From Rhodovulum sp. 12E13 (lineage in GTDB: Bacteria; Pseudomonadota; Alphaproteobacteria; Rhodobacterales; Rhodobacteraceae), in assembly GCF_003340565.1 (NCBI RefSeq), contig NZ_QPLK01000009.1, positions 1 through 64,000 of the forward strand: a stretch of DNA of 64,000 nt, in the 5' to 3' direction. The notes beneath the pieces were generated by a model. It searched no databases and was not told where the DNA came from. It saw nothing but the letters and a program-made list of their open reading frames with translations. The position numbers and the translations under genes are program-made. Below are positions 34,726 through 46,510 of this stretch, one piece after another; position 1 is the first letter of the stretch; each line of letters starts with the position of its first letter.

Positions 34726-37701
34726 ATGGGCAGGTCGATCCTCGCAGGCTTCGGAGCGGGCACAGCCTTCGCCGCCGCCGTGCTCGTCGCCGTGTCGCTG
34801 GCGCTGCCGCCTCCGCCCGAGCGGGGGCCGACGCCGCGCATCGTTGCCGCGGCGCCGCCGGCCGAGCCTGCGGCCGTCGAGCCCGCGGCAGAGGCCACAC
34901 CCGGCCCCTCGCAAGGCCGCACGCCCGATCCGGCGCCGCAACGGCAGGCCGACGCCGATGGCGGGCCTGACGTGGCTGCGCCGGCGCCCGGGCCGGTGCC
35001 CGGCCGGTCGGCCACCACGCCCGGCGTCACCCAAGCGGCACCCGGCGAGAGCGTGGCCGTCGATGCGCAAGCGGCCGATGCCGCCCCCGAGGTCGCCTCT
35101 GCCGCTCTGCCTTCGCCGGCGGCACCGTCGTCTGACGATGGTCTTTCCGCCGCGCCGCCCCCCGCGGCGGCGACAACGGGCGCGCCCGCAGCGTCCTCCG
35201 CCGGTCGCGTCGCCGCGGTCGAGCCTGGCGACGCGGAGGCCCGCCTGCCTTCGGCAGCCGTCGAGGAACGGGCGGGCGGGGCCGCGAGCCGCGAGGCCGG
35301 CAGACAGACGGCGACATCGGCCGAGGGTGCCCCGCCGGCGCCGGTCGTGCCCGCCGTGCCGAGGGGGCGCATCACTGCGGCCGACGCGCCCGAGGCCGAG
35401 AGAGCCGCGCGCCCCGGTGACACCACCGGTTCCGGCGCCGCGATGGAGGGCCGTACGGCCCCCGGCGACGTGGCATCCGCACCTCGGCCCGAGGGCCAGC
35501 CCGCCGAAACCTCGCCGGGTTCCACCGGAACGGACGATGCGACGGTGGCAGCGAACCGGGCCGCGCCCGACGACGCGCGCCCCGCGACTGTATCGGCGAG
35601 TGGCCCCGCACCTGTCTCCGCACCTGGCCCCGCACCGGGCCCCGCATCGCGCCCGACGGCGGGCGAGGAGGCGGGCGCCTCGGATCTGCAGCGCCGCACC
35701 GCGGCCGCAGGCCCGCCCGCCTACACCCTGTCCGGGCTGGCGCAGGAGCGGGCCGCCAGGGCCGACGGGATCGTGCAGGCCGGCCGGGCCACCGCCCGGC
35801 CCGCCAGCGCGCAGCCGGCGCGCGGGGAGAGGATCGCGGCGCTCGCCCCGGAGGCCGGCGCTGTGCCACCGGCGAAGGATCGGCCCTCCGCCCTGCCTGT
35901 GGTGCGCCGTCCGGGCGATGACGCGGCAGAGAACTCGTCGCTGCTCGCGGCGCCGCCCGAGGACGGGGGGGCACGCAGGCTCGCACCGCCGACGCGGCAG
36001 GCCGCCGGGCCACAGCGCGCCGCGCCCGCCCCGGCCCAAATGGCCGAGCGGGTCGCACCTGGCGAGCCGGGGCGGCCGCGGGGCCACGCGAGCGATCGGG
36101 GCCTCGCGAGCGATGTCGTTTCGGGTGCAGAGGTTGCGCGCCGGCTCCTGAGTGGGCCCGACCCGACCGCAGCCGTCCGGCCGATGCCGCGCCAGCCGCG
36201 CGCGCCGGGTGTGCCGCCGGGCCGTGCGCCCGGCGTCGCCGCGACGGTCGCTTCCGCGTCGCCCGGGGGCTCCATCGCGCGCCGTCTCGCCGCGGGCCCG
36301 GGCGCCGGCGCGGGGGCCGGGGGCGAGCGCGGCATCGGCCTGGTGCGCGCCGCCTACGTGCCGTCCACCGGTCCGTCGCGCCGGCTCGCGGTGGCCCGGA
36401 TCCGCGCCGAGGCCGTCGCGTCTGCCGGCGGACTGCCGCGCGCCCCCGCCACGGCTGACCTCGGGGCGCCGGCACCCGAGATGCGCCGCGCGGGAGAGGC
36501 ACCGGCCGTTGTCCCCGGCCCGGCCGACGTGCCGGTCGCCCGGCCGGCGGGCGAGGAACTGCCACTGCCCGATGGCTACGAGGCGATGCGCCCGACCCCC
36601 GATGCGCCCGACACGCGCCTCGCGCAGGCGCCCGTGCCGGACGGCCGCCGCGCACCTCCGGGCGACGGCGGCGCGTCCGGCGCGCGGCAGGAGGGCGAGG
36701 CCGGCCCCGATATGCCGGAGCCCGGCGCGGGCAGCGACGCCGCCCCCGCCCCTGATGCGGGGCGCGGCGAGGGCGCCGGCGCAGGCCAAGCCGCCGGCGC
36801 GGACCGAGGCGGCGACGACGCCATGCCGACCGCCGAGGCCGAGGCGGAGGACCGCGCCGCGCGGCCGAGCGTGCGCATCCTGCGCCCCGCCCCGCCACCG
36901 GACGGGGAGAGCGCCGCCCCCCGGCTGCCCGGCAGCGGCTCGATCGCGCCCATCATCGGGTCAGGGGAAGCCGCGCCGGCGGACGCCGTCGAGGGCCAAG
37001 GCACCAGTGCGGCCGTCGAGCCGGGCGCGGGCGGTGGGCTTGCCCGCAATGCCATGCCGTTCGACGCGGCAGAGGGCCGGCCACTTCTCGGGATTGTCCT
37101 GCGTCATGTCGAGGGGCTCTCGCCCTCGACCGTCGCTGCGCTCGGCCTGCCGCTGACCGTCGCGCTCGACCCCGACGCCACGAACGCCGCCGAGATCGCC
37201 GAGGCGTATCGCGCGGCGGGCCTCGAGGTGATTCTCGCCGGGCTCGGCCTGCCCGCGGGCGCCACGCCGCAGGATGTCGAGGTGACCGTCGCCGCCCGGC
37301 TCTCGGCCTTCCCCGGCGTGATCGGGGTGATGGACGCGGCCGAGGGCGGATTCGCCGGCGATACCGCGCAGGCCGCGCAGGTAGGCGGCATCCTCGCCGA
37401 GAGCGGGCACGGCCTGCTTCTGTGGGACGAGGGTCTGAACTCCGGCCTTGGCGCGGCGCGCGAGGCGGGCGCGATTGCGGGTCTCGTCTGGCGCGGCATC
37501 GACCGCGACGGCATGTCGGCCCCCGCCATCGGGCGCCGGATCGACCGGGCGGTCTTCGAGGCGGCGCGGACAGGCGCGGTCGTCGTCGTGGCCGACGGGC
37601 GCTCCGAGACGCTCGAGGCGCTCGCGACCTTCGCCGCCGAGGCCGGGCAGGCCCGCGCGGCGCCCGCCCCCGTCTCGGCCGTTCTGCTGCAGGGTGAGTG
37701 A
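34726..37701 (+). CDS. Membrane-anchored Ala/Pro-rich protein with degenerate YibQ-type deacetylase domain
   Basis: A 991-residue protein. Residues 4-26 form a membrane anchor (ILAGFGAGTAFAAAVLVAVS), about 30-780 are a low-complexity Ala/Pro/Gly/Arg region, and the last 210 residues (from RPLLGIVLRHVEGLSPST) match the divergent polysaccharide deacetylase fold (DUF610/YibQ). The usual Asp-Asp, His and NNHMGS-type motifs of YibQ are absent; the matching positions read IVLRHVEG, LAGLGLPAG and GVMDAAEGG. It is thus probably not a metal-dependent hydrolase. ATG at 34726 follows AAGGG; the frame is open upstream without a better start. It may be a periplasmic spacer or envelope protein. Confidence 0.75.
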   Translation: MGRSILAGFGAGTAFAAAVLVAVSLALPPPPERGPTPRIVAAAPPAEPAAVEPAAEATPGPSQGRTPDPAPQRQADADGGPDVAAPAPGPVPGRSATTPGVTQAAPGESVAVDAQAADAAPEVASAALPSPAAPSSDDGLSAAPPPAAATTGAPAASSAGRVAAVEPGDAEARLPSAAVEERAGGAASREAGRQTATSAEGAPPAPVVPAVPRGRITAADAPEAERAARPGDTTGSGAAMEGRTAPGDVASAPRPEGQPAETSPGSTGTDDATVAANRAAPDDARPATVSASGPAPVSAPGPAPGPASRPTAGEEAGASDLQRRTAAAGPPAYTLSGLAQERAARADGIVQAGRATARPASAQPARGERIAALAPEAGAVPPAKDRPSALPVVRRPGDDAAENSSLLAAPPEDGGARRLAPPTRQAAGPQRAAPAPAQMAERVAPGEPGRPRGHASDRGLASDVVSGAEVARRLLSGPDPTAAVRPMPRQPRAPGVPPGRAPGVAATVASASPGGSIARRLAAGPGAGAGAGGERGIGLVRAAYVPSTGPSRRLAVARIRAEAVASAGGLPRAPATADLGAPAPEMRRAGEAPAVVPGPADVPVARPAGEELPLPDGYEAMRPTPDAPDTRLAQAPVPDGRRAPPGDGGASGARQEGEAGPDMPEPGAGSDAAPAPDAGRGEGAGAGQAAGADRGGDDAMPTAEAEAEDRAARPSVRILRPAPPPDGESAAPRLPGSGSIAPIIGSGEAAPADAVEGQGTSAAVEPGAGGGLARNAMPFDAAEGRPLLGIVLRHVEGLSPSTVAALGLPLTVALDPDATNAAEIAEAYRAAGLEVILAGLGLPAGATPQDVEVTVAARLSAFPGVIGVMDAAEGGFAGDTAQAAQVGGILAESGHGLLLWDEGLNSGLGAAREAGAIAGLVWRGIDRDGMSAPAIGRRIDRAVFEAARTGAVVVVADGRSETLEALATFAAEAGQARAAPAPVSAVLLQGE

Positions 37702-37707
37702 GCTGCC

Positions 37708-38652
37708 TCAGGGGCGCGCCCGGCGGCGCGGCGTGGTCGCGGCCGTGACAACCGGGCCGCGCAGCCTGCGGCTGGGCGACAGGGCGATGGCGCCCACGAT
37801 CAGCCCGGCAGCCACGGCCTGGGGAAGGGTGATCGCCTCGCCCATCGCCAGCCAGCCGATCGCCAGCATCGTGGGCAGCTCTGCCGCGCCCGCGGTCGCC
37901 GCGCGCGCCGCCCCGACCACGGGTGCGAAGAAGGTGTAGAGCAGTTGCGGCAGAAGCGCCGTGCCGAGCGAGATGCCGACGACGAGGGCCAGCGCGTGCC
38001 CGTCGGCCGGCACGATCCGCTCGACCGGGGTCGCTGCGACCAGCGGAAGCAGGCCCGCGACCGACCCCAGCGAGATCGCGCCCATCCGCGCCAGCACCGG
38101 CAGGGGCGGCAGCAGGTGGACGAGGCAGGCGATGGCCGCGCCGAAGGTCGCCGGCGAGAGGAAGGCCAGCGCGATCATTCCCGCCGAGGCAGGGTGAAGC
38201 GCTGCAGGCCCCGCCGCCAGGGCCGCCGCCGCCGTGACGACGCCTGCCGCGGCGAGTCCGCGCGCGCTCGGCCGCTCGCCGAACAGCAGGCGCGAGGCGA
38301 GCAGCGCGAAGACCGGGAACGTCATGTAGACCACGCCCACCGTCGCCACCGGCAGGGCCGTGAGCGCGCGCACATAGGCCACCCATCCGAGCCCGATGCC
38401 GAGGCCCACCGCCGCCCCGGCCAGCAGCAGCCGCCACTGCGCCCGCGCCCCGACCACCACCGGCAGGAAAATCAGGGCGGCCAGCGCGTAGCGCCAGAGC
38501 GCCACGGCGTGGGGGGCCATGCCCGCCTCGGTCAGACCCCGCGCGAAGAAGGGCACCGAGCCGAAGCCGACCGAGGCCAGCACGACCAGCGCCGTCGCAA
38601 GGGGCATCGAGACCGCGGGCAGCGCCGATCGGGGGGCGGAGGCATCGTCCAT
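37708..38652 (-). CDS. EamA/DMT-superfamily transporter
   Basis: A 314-residue inner-membrane protein with ten predicted helices in two EamA repeats (first from about residue 20, VVLASVGFGSVPFFARGLTE; second from about 165, PASAGMIALAFLSPATFGAA). Such proteins usually export amino acids or other metabolites. The stop is six bases from the convergent YibQ-like stop. Substrate unknown; no regulator is adjacent. Confidence 0.85.
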   Translation of the reverse strand: MDDASAPRSALPAVSMPLATALVVLASVGFGSVPFFARGLTEAGMAPHAVALWRYALAALIFLPVVVGARAQWRLLLAGAAVGLGIGLGWVAYVRALTALPVATVGVVYMTFPVFALLASRLLFGERPSARGLAAAGVVTAAAALAAGPAALHPASAGMIALAFLSPATFGAAIACLVHLLPPLPVLARMGAISLGSVAGLLPLVAATPVERIVPADGHALALVVGISLGTALLPQLLYTFFAPVVGAARAATAGAAELPTMLAIGWLAMGEAITLPQAVAAGLIVGAIALSPSRRLRGPVVTAATTPRRRARP

Positions 38653-38762
38653 GCTGCGCCCCTATCACGACTCGGCGCCGCACCAAGCCCGCATTCGCGG
38701 TTTCGGCGGGGGCGGGGCCGGGCTAGGCTCCGCCCGGCGCGGATGAACGGGAGATGCAATCG

Positions 38763-39734
38763 ATGAGCGGCCTGCTTGCCCTGCTCGACGACGTGGCGGC
38801 CATCGCCAAGGTCGCGGCAGCCTCGATCGACGACGTGACGGCCCAGGCGGTCAAGGCCGGATCGAAGGCCGCCGGAGCGGTGATCGACGACGCGGCCGTG
38901 ACGCCGAAATACATGCAGGGCTTTCCCGCCGCGCGCGAGTTGCCGATCGTGCGCCGCATCGCCACCGGCTCGCTGCGCAACAAGCTGCTGATCCTGCTGC
39001 CCGCCGGCCTTGCTCTCTCGGCCTTCGCGCCGTGGGCGATCGCGCCGCTGCTGATGCTCGGGGGGGCGTATCTGTGCTTCGAGGGGGCCGAGAAGGTCGC
39101 CCACCTCTTCCATGCCCACCAGCAGACGAGGGCCGAGGTGCCCGAGACGCTCGACGCCGCGCATCTGGAGGAGAAACGGGTGCGCGGCGCGATCAAGACC
39201 GATTTCATCCTGTCGGCCGAAATCATGACCATCGCGCTCGCGGCCATTCCCGCGGGCGGGTTCCTGGCGCAGGCAGCCACGCTCGTGCTGGTGGCCGTCG
39301 GCATCACCGCGCTCGTCTACGGAGCGGTCGCGCTGATCGTGAAGGCCGACGATGTGGGGCTGGCGCTGGCGACGCGCGGCCGTCTCGGCCTCACGCGGGC
39401 CACGGGGCGCGCGATCGTCAAGGGGATGCCAGGCTTTCTGAAGGGGCTGACCGCGGTGGGCACGCTGGCGATGCTCTGGGTCGGCGGCTCGATCATCGTG
39501 CACGGCGCCGAGCAGATGGGCCTCGCCGCGCCCGCGCATGTCATCCACGGCATCGCCGAGGCGGTGGCTCATACGGTCGAGGCCGCGCAGGGCGCGGTCG
39601 CGTGGCTCGTCACGGCGCTGCTCGACGGGCTGATCGGCCTTGCCCTCGGGCTCGCGCTGATCCCGCTGGTCGACCGGGTGCTCGCCCCCATCGGCGCCCT
39701 CTTCCCCGAATGGAAGGCCGGCGCCGAGGGCTGA
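38763..39734 (+). CDS. DUF808 family membrane protein (YedI-like)
   Basis: A 323-residue inner-membrane protein with the DUF808 opening MSGLLALLDDVAAIAKVAAA and the conserved VTPKYMQGFPAARELPIVRR, KLLILLPAGLALS, LGGAYLCFEGAEKVAHLF and KTDFILSAEIMTIAL. About six helices. Function of the family is unknown. GGGAG nine bases upstream favours the ATG at 38763 over one nine bases earlier. Confidence 0.88.
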   Translation: MSGLLALLDDVAAIAKVAAASIDDVTAQAVKAGSKAAGAVIDDAAVTPKYMQGFPAARELPIVRRIATGSLRNKLLILLPAGLALSAFAPWAIAPLLMLGGAYLCFEGAEKVAHLFHAHQQTRAEVPETLDAAHLEEKRVRGAIKTDFILSAEIMTIALAAIPAGGFLAQAATLVLVAVGITALVYGAVALIVKADDVGLALATRGRLGLTRATGRAIVKGMPGFLKGLTAVGTLAMLWVGGSIIVHGAEQMGLAAPAHVIHGIAEAVAHTVEAAQGAVAWLVTALLDGLIGLALGLALIPLVDRVLAPIGALFPEWKAGAEG

Positions 39735-39745
39735 GCGCGCCCGCG

Positions 39746-40741
39746 TCAGCGCATCCAGTGGCCGGCCTTCTTCAGCCGGCGGCGGATCGCCGCCTCGGAC
39801 GGGGGCAGCGCGGCTCGGTCGAACATGGCCCGCGCCCGCTCGCCTTTCTTCTGGTAGATGAACTTGCGGAAGGGGGCGTGGTTGCGCAGCGCCTTCTTGA
39901 TCCACGGCGTGGCCGCCGTCTCGCGCAGCACCTCAACCACGCGGTCGCTCTCGCGGGCGAAAAGCAGCGCCATCACCCGCCAGTGGCAGGTTGCCCAGCC
40001 GTCGAGCCCGTCGAGGGCCTCTCCCGGCCGCCCGCCCCCGAGCGCATGGATCGCCAGCGGCAACGCCGCCTGATCGAGCCAGGGGTCGAGCGGCTGGGCC
40101 GCGACCTGCGGCGGCGGGTCGTCGCGGATGGCCAGCGCGATGTCGAGATAGCGACGGTGAAACGCGGCCGGGTCCGGCCCGCAGAACCACCCCGCGTTGA
40201 AATAGAGGTAGCGCTGCCACCGGTCCTCCGGCCAGCTTCTGTCGAGCGAGCTCTCGAAATCCAGGCCGAAGCGGTCGTAGAGGCTCCGCCAGATCTCGGC
40301 CCGCGACGGGCCGTAGAGGTTGGGCTGCGGCCATGTGCCCTCGCGCCGCATCGAGGCTGCGGGGCGGGCCGTGGCCACCGGCACCTCGCTCAGCGGCCCC
40401 GTGACCAGCGTGTCGCTGTCGAGAAAGAGGAACGGCGCGCCCGGCGGCAGCAGCGCCAGCGCCTCGATCTTGTTGCCGTTGGGATAAGCGGCGCCGAAAT
40501 GGCGCGCCTCGAAGGGCACCACCTCGACGTGCAGCCGGTCGAGGGCCGCGTGCAGCTCGGGGTCGTCGATGCGCGTGGCGTGGCCTGCCCAGGCGCCGGC
40601 CGGCTGCGGCTCGGCCAGGATCAACCGGCCGGGAAAGGCGGGATCCTGCGCGCGGAGCGAGGCCGCCAGCAGCAGCGCCTCGTATTGCAGCCGCCCGGCC
40701 TGGGCGATCGCGAGAATGTTGAACGGCGCGGGCTCTGTCAT
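39746..40741 (-). CDS. Glycosyltransferase-like protein (GT-A type, putative)
   Basis: A 331-residue protein. The first third looks like a GT-A nucleotide-sugar fold, with NILAIAQAGRLQYEALLLAA and a DxD motif in APFLFLDSDTLVTGPL (about residues 102-118), followed by NLYGPSRAEIWRSLYDRFGL and YLYFNAGWFCGPDPAAFHRR. The arrangement (DxD, then a Trp-rich acceptor region) resembles family 8-like or capsular transferases, but I cannot place it. It converges on the DUF808 gene with 11 bp between the stops. Confidence 0.65.
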   Translation of the reverse strand: MTEPAPFNILAIAQAGRLQYEALLLAASLRAQDPAFPGRLILAEPQPAGAWAGHATRIDDPELHAALDRLHVEVVPFEARHFGAAYPNGNKIEALALLPPGAPFLFLDSDTLVTGPLSEVPVATARPAASMRREGTWPQPNLYGPSRAEIWRSLYDRFGLDFESSLDRSWPEDRWQRYLYFNAGWFCGPDPAAFHRRYLDIALAIRDDPPPQVAAQPLDPWLDQAALPLAIHALGGGRPGEALDGLDGWATCHWRVMALLFARESDRVVEVLRETAATPWIKKALRNHAPFRKFIYQKKGERARAMFDRAALPPSEAAIRRRLKKAGHWMR

Positions 40742-41409
40742 GGGGCCTTCTTGGCCTGCCTCGAGCGCATCCTCCAGATGGAGCGTCGCACGCCGGCGGA
40801 TCGACCGAACGCATGTGGCCGCCTTGTCTCGCCGGCGTGCTCCCGCGGTCGGGGGCGCAGGTCTGGCCGTGGGGCCGGCGCGTTCGGCGCGAGCGGGCGA
40901 CCGTTGTCAGGGCCGCAGGGGGCTGCCATCCACCCCGCGGCAGGGGGGGCCAAGCCGTGCGCCGCCCGATCCGGCCGGCGCAGAGGCCCGAGGCGCCGCA
41001 CCGTGGACATGGAAGACGATAGACCCTCGCGGCCCGAGTTCGATCTGCCGCCGAGACGCCCCGGCACCTGGCCGAAGGTGCCGCACGATCTCGAAGCGGC
41101 GTTCCGCCAGCGGTCTGAACGCAGGCATCCCACGCGACGCTCCAGATGGCCGGCACGACGCGGACGGATCGCCGCCGGATGGCGTGTGCGCACCGGCAAT
41201 CGCCCTTGGGCGAAGAAAGCCAGCGTCGAGAGGGACGCGCCTGCGCTTCGAGCCACGGCGCTCGGCCGAACGGATGTCGGACCCGCGGGGCGGGCCGACC
41301 GGCTGCGGCGAGAGGGAGCGATGCGCCATATCCGCAGGAAGCTGGCGGTGGATGAGCGCGGGCAACCTTCATGTCATCGCCGACAGCGCGCTCGGTGGCT
41401 TATGCGTCG
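40742..41409. other. Gene-poor 668-bp stretch before modC, one doubtful ORF
   Basis: No frame has both a good start signal and recognisable sequence. The best is a plus-strand frame from the ATG at 41009, beginning MEDDRPSRPEFDLPPRRPGT, then WPKVPHDLEAAFRQRSERR. It looks protein-like for about 40 codons, then turns Arg-rich and would run into modC to 41482. It may be a decayed gene with a frameshift near 41118. Composition here differs little from the neighbours. Confidence 0.4.
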
Positions 41410-42510
41410 TCACTCGGCGAGATCGCGGCGTGCGCCGCCCACGTCCTGGGGCGCGACGGACACGGACTTGACGATGGCATGACAGGTCTGGCCGGGCGCG
41501 AGGCCCATGGCCGTGGCGGAGCGCCGCGTGATGCGCGCCAGAACGCGCCCCGCTTTCGTGTCGAGCGCGACGATCGCGCCCGGCCCCGCGCCGGGGCGCA
41601 CGTCGTGCACGACGCCCGGCAGGATGTTGAGCGCCGAGAGGCCCTCGGGCCGCGAGCGCGACAGGATCACGTCATGGGCGGCGATCCGCACGCGAAGCGC
41701 GGCGCCAGGGGCCTGCGCGACCCGGGGCAGGAACAGGGGCACGCCCATGGCGTCGAGTTCTGTCAGCCCATCGTCGTGGTGCCGCGCGACGCGCGCCGTC
41801 AGCACGGCGCCGGCCTCGCGCGCTCCGGCCGGCAGGACAGACGGGTCGCCCAGCACCTCTGCGGCCGGGCCTTGCGCAACGACTCGGCCTGCGTCCATCG
41901 CCACGACCGTGGTCGCGAGCCGCGCGACCTCCGACGCCGAATGGCTGACATAGAGGATCGGCACCGCCACCTCGTCGCGCAGCCGCTCGAAATAGGGCAG
42001 GATCTCGGCCTTGCGCGCCTCGTCGAGCGCGGCGAGCGGCTCGTCGGCGAGGATCAGGCGCGGCGCGGACAGCAGCGCGCGTCCGATGGCCACCCGTTGC
42101 TTCTCGCCGCCCGACAGCGCGCCGGGGCGGCGGTCGAGCAGATGGCCGATGCCGAGCAGGTCGACGACGCGGCCCATGTCCTCGCGCGGGGCGTCCTTCG
42201 GCGCGAACCACGCGCCGTAGGCCAGATTCTGCCGGACGGTCAGGTGCGGAAAGAGCCGCCCCTCCTGGAAGATGTAGCCGAGCCTGCGGCGGTGCGGCCC
42301 GAGGCGGATGCCCGCTTCGGTGTCGAGCAGGGTCCAGTCGCCCGAGGCGATGCGCCCCGCGTCGGGCATGAGCAGCCCTGCGACGGCGTTGACGATCGTC
42401 GTCTTGCCCGACCCCGAGCGGCCGAACAGCACCGTTACCCCCGGGGGCGCGCGGAACGCGGCGTCGAGCGTGAAGCCCGAGAAGGCATGGCGCACCGAGA
42501 CCTCAAGCAT
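41410..42510 (-). CDS. modC: Molybdate ABC transporter ATPase ModC
   Basis: Drives molybdate import. 366 residues. Walker A in FGRSGSGKTTIVNAVAGL, signature LSGGEKQRVAIGRALL, Walker B LILADEPLAALDE, switch His in YVSHSASEV. The C-terminal Mop/TOBE domain (about 295-358, LSALNILPGVVHDVRPGAGP) binds molybdate. The ATG at 42510 lies eight bases inside modB; upstream open frame is a modB shadow. Last gene of the modABC run. Confidence 0.96.
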   Translation of the reverse strand: MLEVSVRHAFSGFTLDAAFRAPPGVTVLFGRSGSGKTTIVNAVAGLLMPDAGRIASGDWTLLDTEAGIRLGPHRRRLGYIFQEGRLFPHLTVRQNLAYGAWFAPKDAPREDMGRVVDLLGIGHLLDRRPGALSGGEKQRVAIGRALLSAPRLILADEPLAALDEARKAEILPYFERLRDEVAVPILYVSHSASEVARLATTVVAMDAGRVVAQGPAAEVLGDPSVLPAGAREAGAVLTARVARHHDDGLTELDAMGVPLFLPRVAQAPGAALRVRIAAHDVILSRSRPEGLSALNILPGVVHDVRPGAGPGAIVALDTKAGRVLARITRRSATAMGLAPGQTCHAIVKSVSVAPQDVGGARRDLAE

Positions 42511-43204
42511 CACGCGCCCCCACCCGCGCGGCCACGCGGCGGGAAATCCATTCCGACAGAGCCAGCGCCAGCGCCGCCAGAAGTATCGAGAGGCCCGCAA
42601 GCCGGGCGGCCTGCGCCTCTCCGCCCGGTGTTTCCAGCAACAGGTCGATGGCAAGCGGGATCGTCTGCGTCTGCCCGGGAATGTTCGAGACGAAGGTGAT
42701 CGTGGCGCCGAACTCGCCCATGCCCTTGGCGAATGTCAGCACGGTTCCGGCAATGATGCCCGGCACGATCATCGGCAGCGTGACCGTCAGGAAGATCCAC
42801 GGCCGCGACGCCCCCAGCGTGGCGGCGGCCTGCTCTAGCTTCGGGTCAACCGCCTCGATCGACAAGCGCACGGCCCGCACCATGAACGGAAACGCCATAA
42901 CCCCGGCGGCCAGCGCGGCGCCGCTCCAGCGAAAGGCGAAGACGATCCCCCAATCGGCCAGCAAGCCGCCGATCGGTCCGCGCGTTCCGAAGGTCAGGAG
43001 CAGCAGATACCCCGTCACCACCGGCGGCATTATGAGGGGCAGGTGCACGAGCACATTGAGCACCTCGCGCCCCGGAAACCGCCAGCGAGCCAGCGCATAG
43101 GCCACCAGAACGCCGAGGGGCAGACTGAAGAGGGTGGCCCACAGCGCCACGCGCAGCGACAGCCTCACCGCTTCCCATTCCGCCGGCGAAAGCCAGTCCA
43201 CCAT
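42503..43204 (-). CDS. modB: Molybdate ABC transporter permease ModB
   Basis: Inner-membrane permease, 233 residues with five to six helices (VRLSLRVALWATLFSLPLGV near the start). The EAA loop EQAAATLGASRPWIFLTVTL and the conserved GMGEFGATITFVSNIPGQT are typical of ModB. The ATG at 43204 gives MVDWLSPAEWEAVRLSL; the upstream extension overlaps modA. It starts seven bases after the modA stop. Confidence 0.96.
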   Translation of the reverse strand: MVDWLSPAEWEAVRLSLRVALWATLFSLPLGVLVAYALARWRFPGREVLNVLVHLPLIMPPVVTGYLLLLTFGTRGPIGGLLADWGIVFAFRWSGAALAAGVMAFPFMVRAVRLSIEAVDPKLEQAAATLGASRPWIFLTVTLPMIVPGIIAGTVLTFAKGMGEFGATITFVSNIPGQTQTIPLAIDLLLETPGGEAQAARLAGLSILLAALALALSEWISRRVAARVGARDA

Positions 43205-43211
43205 CCTGCCT

Positions 43212-43982
43212 CTACCCGTCCGCCAGCCCGAAACCCTCGTCCTGGAACACGGCACGCGCCTGCGGTCCGCGAAGGAACTCGAGAAAGACCGGGGTCAGCG
43301 GGTTGTCGCTTCGGGCCAAGGCGGCGGCAGGATAGACGATCGGTGGATGGGTGTCGGGCGGAAAGGTCCCGACGACGGTAACGCGGTCCTCCGCGGCGGC
43401 ATCCGTGGCATAGACGATCCCGAAAGGCGCCTCGCCCGTGGCGACGAAGGCCAGTGCGGCGCGCACGTTGCGGGCCTGCGCGACCTGCGCCGCGACGCCG
43501 TCCCACAGCCCGAGGCTTTCCAGAGCGGCCCTGCCGTAGATCCCTGCCGGGACGGCATCGACCCGCGCCATGGCGAGCCGTCCGTCGCCCAGGAGGCCCG
43601 CGAGGTCCGTCTCCGGCCCGATCTCGACGGGCGCGGCGCCCGAGTCGGAGGAGATCAGCACGATGGCATTGTTCAGAAGGTCGAAGCGCGTGCCCTCCTC
43701 GACCAACCCATCCCCTTCCAGCGTGTCCATCCAGCCCGGGTTTGCCGAGATGAAGATATCCGCCGGCGCGCCCTGCTGGATCTGCCGCGCGAGCGCGGAG
43801 GATCCGGCGAGCGAGATGATCACGTCGTGCCCCGTGGCGGCCTCGAACCGCTCCTCCACCTCGGCCATGGCGGTGGTCACGCTGGCGGCGGCGAAGACCG
43901 TGATCCCGTCGGCCCCGGCCATGACAGGGTGGGCGACGGCAAGGGCGAGAGTGCCTGCACGGGCGACGGCTGGCGTGAGCAT
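43212..43982 (-). CDS. modA: Molybdate-binding periplasmic protein ModA
   Basis: Binds molybdate in the periplasm. 256 residues with a signal peptide (MLTPAVARAGTLALAVAHPV, cleavage near VMAGA). Motifs: VFAAASVTTAMAEVEERFEA, SLAGSSALARQIQQGAPADI (oxyanion-binding Ser residues), FISANPGWMDTLE and PAGIYGRAALESLGLW. The ATG at 43982 has GGGAG nine bases before it. A ModE-type dyad lies 21 bp upstream. Confidence 0.96.
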   Translation of the reverse strand: MLTPAVARAGTLALAVAHPVMAGADGITVFAAASVTTAMAEVEERFEAATGHDVIISLAGSSALARQIQQGAPADIFISANPGWMDTLEGDGLVEEGTRFDLLNNAIVLISSDSGAAPVEIGPETDLAGLLGDGRLAMARVDAVPAGIYGRAALESLGLWDGVAAQVAQARNVRAALAFVATGEAPFGIVYATDAAAEDRVTVVGTFPPDTHPPIVYPAAALARSDNPLTPVFLEFLRGPQARAVFQDEGFGLADG

Positions 43983-44002
43983 GGATGGCACTCCCGGGTG
44001 CT

Positions 44003-44024
44003 GATATGTTTGGCAGGACATATC
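44003..44024. promoter_or_regulatory. ModE-type operator upstream of modA
   Basis: A perfect dyad GATATGT - 8 bp - ACATATC sits between the modE stop and the modA start. It matches the form of known Mo-boxes (ATAT-rich half sites about eight bases apart). It would let molybdate-loaded ModE shut off modABC. AT-rich against a GC-rich background. Confidence 0.8.
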
Positions 44025-44051
44025 GCAGCGGGCCAAACCAGCGGTCAAGCG

Positions 44052-46506
<2,455 letters not shown>

Positions 46507-46510
<4 letters not shown>

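Noticed and set aside
35372-36898. Long Arg/Pro-rich frames on the minus strand within the YibQ-like gene
   Set aside because: All frames are open in this GC-extreme stretch; only the plus-strand frame has an anchor helix and a C-terminal domain.
39032-41482. An 816-codon plus-strand frame
   Set aside because: It shadows the DUF808 gene and the opposite-strand glycosyltransferase-like gene; only its tail after 41009 could be coding, and weakly.
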